From RAM1 sp050247515 (GTDB taxonomy: Bacteria; Pseudomonadota; Gammaproteobacteria; Burkholderiales; Burkholderiaceae_C), in NCBI GenBank assembly GCA_050247515.1, contig JBFWUB010000025.1:4079-68078 (forward strand): a stretch of DNA of 64,000 nucleotides. Reading direction: 5' to 3'. Shown here one piece after another: positions 62,159 through 64,000 of this stretch. Position numbers and translations under genes: made by a program. The notes beneath the pieces are model-generated. The model searched no databases. It was given only the letters and a program-made list of their open reading frames with translations, and had not been told where the DNA came from. Position 1 is the stretch's first letter; each line of letters begins with the position of its first letter.

Positions 62159-62347
62159 CTCTCGCGCCACTCTGCCATGGTGCATTTCACCGGCAGCCCG
62201 AAACCAACGTTCATGGCGTTCCCAACAGATGGCAAACTTGATGCAGAGTGCTCGCGCATCACAATGTGATGATGTGACCGGCTCGGACGGCCGCAAGGCA
62301 GCAACGGCAGTGAATAGGCCTCATCCCATCCAACGCCCCGGGGGCAG

Positions 62348-63196
62348 CTATTTTGTTGCAAAAAACATCAAGGACTCATGCCCTAAATACCCAAACTCAA
62401 GGGACTGATATGGGATGGCATAGGCGTCGGCGAACCCGACCGACCTCAACTGGGAGAAAACCTCCCATCCGAAATGTGTGTAGCACAACACACCTTCTCG
62501 ATCCAAAGGATCACCATGGTATTCAGGTGGAAGCAAATGAGTGATTGATCCGTCAGGCCCCAATACAGCACGGATGATGTTTCTTTCTGAATTTGGTGCA
62601 AACGGTGCGGACCACATCAAACGACCACCTGGTTTCAGGCAGCGATAGCATTCCCTTAGAGCGTCTGCAAAGTTAGGAATGTGTTCCAGAACATCCAGCG
62701 AGACGATGGCATCAAACGTTGCATCGGGAAAAGTTAGTGCGCATAGATTTTCGTTTCGAACGCCGGATGCATCGGTACTGCCGTAAGGAACAGATTGCCC
62801 GAGAAACTCGCTGCCTACGACATGCTCGAAATTCTGTGCAAAAAATCTGAACGTGGGCGTGACCTGCTCTGTAAGGTAGATCACAAAGTCAGGGTACACG
62901 TTCATTTCAATGTCGAACAGATGGACCGAGGCTCGCATACGGTTGTTGAGTCCAGTAACCGGACAGATCACGCGCTCACGCCAGTTGATGTGGCCATCAG
63001 CATCTGCATGTACGCGGTCAACGGCAAAGTCCACTCTCTCGCCGGCTGTGTAGGAAAAACCGGGTACGGTGAACTCAGTAGTTTCATGCGCCGGAACGTA
63101 GCGGGCAAGCTCGCGAAAATGCTGCTCGTTATAGGGAGCATTTCGCCTGAAGTGCGTGGCGAATTCCTGTGACGACCGAATTCTATGGATCTTCAT
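62348..63196 (-). CDS. SAM-dependent methyltransferase, glycan-cluster type
   Basis: The 282-residue protein has the methyltransferase segments FDAIVSLDVLEHIPNFADALRECYRCLKPGGRLMWSAPF, preceded by a region with CPVTGLNNRMRAS. The LEHIPN and CLKPGG motifs are clear; the SAM-binding glycine loop is less clear. Base composition is visibly lower in GC than the genes before it. It faces the preceding block (convergent) and lies 8 bases downstream of another methyltransferase on the same strand. Confidence 0.85.
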   Translation of the reverse strand: MKIHRIRSSQEFATHFRRNAPYNEQHFRELARYVPAHETTEFTVPGFSYTAGERVDFAVDRVHADADGHINWRERVICPVTGLNNRMRASVHLFDIEMNVYPDFVIYLTEQVTPTFRFFAQNFEHVVGSEFLGQSVPYGSTDASGVRNENLCALTFPDATFDAIVSLDVLEHIPNFADALRECYRCLKPGGRLMWSAPFAPNSERNIIRAVLGPDGSITHLLPPEYHGDPLDREGVLCYTHFGWEVFSQLRSVGFADAYAIPYQSLEFGYLGHESLMFFATK

Positions 63197-63204
63197 GCAA
63201 ATCG

Positions 63205-63936
63205 CTAACGCAGTTTCTTGAGCCAGATGCTGCCGCCAGAATTGCCAAACATCGCCGGGTAGTCCCGGTGCACCACGTCAGCGTGGTTACGTACGAAGTA
63301 GTCGTTGAAAAATTCAATCCTGAAAGCGTCGTTGTACATCAGGAATGCCTGTAGTCCATAGATTTCGTTCCACGATCGGTTGTCGCCCATCACCCAGCTT
63401 TCGGGATACTCGAAAGGCCAGAAAACATCGTGCAGGTGAACGTACACCCCTGCCTTAAGCGCTGGAAGGATGTTGAACAGCTCGTAACAGACATCACTAC
63501 CCGTTTTCATGACATGGGTTGAGTCAATAAACAAGAAGTCACCCGCCTCCAGCGATGCATAAAGGCTAACGTCCGTGTTTTGCACTTTGGTTGGATGGAT
63601 TGTGCATTGCCGGGCCCGGTCCTCCCCGATCAGCTCAAGCAGCAGCGCAGGGTAGGGCTCAACAAATGTGACATCGACTTGCCCTTTGAGATATCTGTCG
63701 ATCGTATCAATAGAGCAAGCAGAAGAATACCCTGAACCCACCTCAATCAGCCGCTTAGGACGGTATTCCCTCAGCATCGCGTGAAGGATGCTGCCGTCGG
63801 CATAGCCGAACGCCGGATTGTCAAAGTAGTATCGAAAGCCAGGCGTTTTGTGAACAGGAAACGGAATATCCTTTAGGGAAGGTCTGAACAAGTCCACCGA
63901 TTCTGCCGCCGTGCGTTGAATGACGCAAAGGAGCAC
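63205..63936 (-). CDS. Class I SAM-dependent methyltransferase, 5' end disrupted by an insertion sequence
   Basis: The open frame gives 243 residues from a GTG at 63936, with FRYYFDNPAFGYADGSILHA, RLIEVGSGYSSACSIDTID (SAM loop) and LFIDSTHVMKTGSDVCYELF. The first 20 residues (to about 63877) are encoded by the left end of an IS5-like element, so this start is an artefact. The native N-terminus is missing; homologues of this type usually carry several tens more residues in front of the FRYYFDNP segment. The core is intact but expression is doubtful. GC content is low. Confidence 0.8.
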   Translation of the reverse strand: MLLCVIQRTAAESVDLFRPSLKDIPFPVHKTPGFRYYFDNPAFGYADGSILHAMLREYRPKRLIEVGSGYSSACSIDTIDRYLKGQVDVTFVEPYPALLLELIGEDRARQCTIHPTKVQNTDVSLYASLEAGDFLFIDSTHVMKTGSDVCYELFNILPALKAGVYVHLHDVFWPFEYPESWVMGDNRSWNEIYGLQAFLMYNDAFRIEFFNDYFVRNHADVVHRDYPAMFGNSGGSIWLKKLR

Positions 63937-64000
63937 GCGATGAGTCAGATCAGTTTTGCGGACGCGGAGTACGCCGGCAAGCGGAAGAAGACCCGGCGCG
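63877..64000 (+). mobile_element. Left end of an IS5-like insertion sequence (runs off the window)
   Basis: The presumed terminal inverted repeat starts GGAAGGTCTGAACAAGTCC at 63877, right after TTAG at 63873-63876, which matches the YTAR 4-bp target of IS5. The transposase start follows. The right end and the second target copy are beyond the window, so the boundaries rest on one end only. Confidence 0.7.
63940..64000 (+). CDS. IS5-family transposase (3' partial)
   Basis: The ATG at 63940 has AAAGGAG 6 bases upstream and gives MSQISFADAEYAGKRKKTRR before the window ends. This N-terminus (SFADAEYAGKRKxTRR) is the familiar start of IS5-group DDE transposases. Only about 20 residues are visible. 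Confidence 0.75.
   Translation, partial: MSQISFADAEYAGKRKKTRR

Noticed and set aside
62101..62361. An 86-codon minus-strand frame between the pyruvyltransferase and methyltransferase genes
   Set aside because: It overlaps the end of the pyruvyltransferase gene and has no ribosome binding site. It could be a remnant of a mobile element, but I cannot support that from sequence alone.

Overview
The window looks like a chromosomal segment of a high-GC betaproteobacterium, most likely Burkholderiales and probably Comamonadaceae-like. That is an inference from the ribF-ileS-lspA block, a Bug-type (TctC) binding protein, the rpmB-rpmG and ftsK-lolA-rarA neighbourhoods, and overall base and codon use. 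No rRNA, tRNA, CRISPR array or prophage was seen.

Layout. 1-8.1 kb: tail of a quinone oxidoreductase, a Nudix hydrolase, a single-domain response regulator, a Na/Pi-cotransporter-PhoU protein, then lspA, ileS and ribF on the minus strand. 8.3-13.1 kb: an HNH nuclease, a large exported DUF11-type surface protein and a lipoprotein alpha/beta hydrolase. 13.2-22.3 kb: two acyl-CoA dehydrogenases, yceH, purN, a DUF1653 protein, an RsmB-type rRNA methylase, a fatty acid desaturase, rpmG/rpmB, trxB and a Crp/Fnr regulator. 22.3-30.4 kb: ftsK, lolA, rarA and the branched-chain amino acid ABC operon livHMGF. 30.4-36.4 kb: a small outer-membrane barrel, a Bug receptor with a ferredoxin-reductase, an SDR protein, a Fic-like protein with its own promoter/operator region, and a degenerate HtrA-like protein.

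36.5-62.2 kb is the most interesting region: a co-directional 25.6-kb block, mostly with overlapping or closely spaced genes. It runs manC, gmd, sugar C-methyltransferase, a Gmd-like SDR with altered active site, a methyltransferase/P-loop fusion and a GT4 enzyme. Then comes a 13.4-kb gene for a 4,458-residue RTX repeat protein with a type I secretion-like C-terminus, followed by a methyltransferase, a GT4-GT2 fusion and a pyruvyltransferase-like protein. I read it as a surface-layer or giant-adhesin locus: a GDP-6-deoxyhexose-based, methylated and perhaps pyruvylated glycan made beside the giant RTX protein it may decorate or anchor. The type I exporter is not in the window.

62.3-64 kb holds two methyltransferase genes on the minus strand with visibly lower GC. 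The second is cut at its 5' end by the left end of an IS5-like element that runs off the window.

Two other patterns stand out. A GC-rich, hairpin-forming repeat of about 85 bp occurs three times, each at the stop codon of an unrelated minus-strand gene. The RTX gene contains nine copies of an exact 321-bp unit arranged 2-3-4 around two 405-bp inserts.
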